From positions 186,001 through 250,000 of the forward strand of contig CANLSM010000004.1 in NCBI GenBank assembly GCA_947493745.1: 64,000 nt of DNA, written 5' to 3'. This stretch comes from an uncultured Paracoccaceae bacterium (GTDB lineage Bacteria > Pseudomonadota > Alphaproteobacteria > Rhodobacterales > Rhodobacteraceae). The position numbers and the translations under genes are program-made. The notes under the pieces were generated by a model. It saw nothing but the letters and a program-made list of their open reading frames with translations, ran no database searches and had not been told where the DNA came from. Below, piece by piece: positions 63,904 to 64,000 of the stretch (the stretch's first letter is position 1; the number at the start of each line of letters is the position of its first letter).

Positions 63904-64000
63904 TCAGTGGACGCTGACCGGGGCCATGGCATTGGCGCGTGCCATGCGAAACGCGGTCTTGCGATCATCCACGAGCGCCAGAACGGCCCCGTTCTGGTCA
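63904..64000 (-). CDS. DUF1150 family protein, C-terminal fragment
   Basis: On the minus strand the frame enters from the right edge: LALVDDRKTAFRMARANAMAPVSVH then TGA (63904-63906). This ending fits the DUF1150 family of alphaproteobacteria (LALxxxRxxAFxLARQNxMxPVSVH). The N-terminus is outside the window. Function unknown; often found near small heat-shock protein genes. Confidence 0.7.
   Translation of the reverse strand, partial: DQNGAVLALVDDRKTAFRMARANAMAPVSVH

Noticed and set aside
1-64000. tRNA/rRNA genes, CRISPR arrays, insertion sequences or phage modules
   Set aside because: No T-arm-like tRNA signatures in gaps, no regularly spaced repeats, and no transposase or integrase proteins were seen.

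Overview
The window is about 64 kb of dense, high-GC bacterial chromosome. Gene content points to an alphaproteobacterium of the order Rhodobacterales (Roseobacter/Paracoccaceae type). Supporting signs are the L-malyl-CoA lyase of the ethylmalonyl-CoA pathway together with methylmalonyl-CoA epimerase, order-typical families (TIGR02302/DUF4175, DUF1467, DUF2834, DUF6614, a C-terminal DUF1150 fragment), the neighbourhoods argH-lipoprotein-lysA and ubiK/lgt-midA-pgeF, and a GTTC-N7-GTTC LexA-type box. I see no tRNA or rRNA gene, insertion sequence, integrase, phage module or CRISPR array. This is mostly core chromosome, so the unusual signals are small and lie between or inside ordinary genes.

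Layout. 1-5 kb: end of a uracil-DNA glycosylase, a cyclase-FHA protein, ispH-rnhA closed by a long hairpin, two YeaQ-like membrane proteins, and def-fmt. 5-10 kb: a PatB-type C-S lyase, a Bcr/CflA exporter, mcl1 and accA. 10-14.6 kb: the ftsE-ftsX-plsC operon, a zinc-ribbon membrane protein and a frameshifted acyltransferase. 15-23 kb: TIGR02302 protein, lysA, DUF2834, a 29-residue LptM-like lipoprotein, argH, a TlpA-like thioredoxin, tag with an SOS box, and an EAL phosphodiesterase. 23-28 kb: yggT, a thioesterase that appears to start at ATT, two transporters, mepA, an esterase-like lipoprotein-free secreted protein and a LOG-family protein. 29-34 kb: dapD, a small conserved protein, a HAD phosphatase, dapE, a class II aldolase, a DUF2064 protein and an orphan response regulator. 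34-42 kb: epimerase-DUF1467, a hydrolase/TetR pair with twin operators, a MASE1 histidine kinase, an EI24 protein, a nitroreductase, an M32 carboxypeptidase and an SDR. 42-49 kb: dapB, rbfA-sulfotransferase-truB, an isolated small membrane protein unit, aspS and a DUF900 hydrolase. 49-64 kb: carB, a frameshifted TbpB-like surface lipoprotein, a CII-like protein, tdk, a hydroxyacid dehydrogenase with csaA, phasin, proC, a YbjN protein, a PDC-domain protein, ubiK, lgt-midA-pgeF, a J-domain protein, bolA, a small lipoprotein, a frameshifted ICMT-like methyltransferase and the end of a DUF1150 gene.

Functional threads. Four genes of the succinylase lysine/diaminopimelate route (dapB, dapD, dapE, lysA) are spread over the window. 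The cell envelope is served by ftsEX, plsC, mepA, lgt and the lipoproteins. Mcl1 and the epimerase belong to C2/C3-CoA assimilation, and phasin indicates polyhydroxyalkanoate storage. DNA repair is represented by the glycosylases.

Most noteworthy: (i) a self-contained transcription unit for a 36-residue membrane peptide between truB and aspS, with promoter, ribosome site and intrinsic terminator, beside a CtrA-like box and palindromes; (ii) a LexA-type box in front of tag; (iii) three genes each broken by one indel, one of them in a (TC)4 tract of a surface lipoprotein gene; (iv) a thioesterase whose family-typical N-terminus can only be read from an ATT start; (v) regulatory repeats at mcl1, the phasin gene and the TetR/hydrolase pair. 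All function calls are by recognition of sequence motifs, without database searches.
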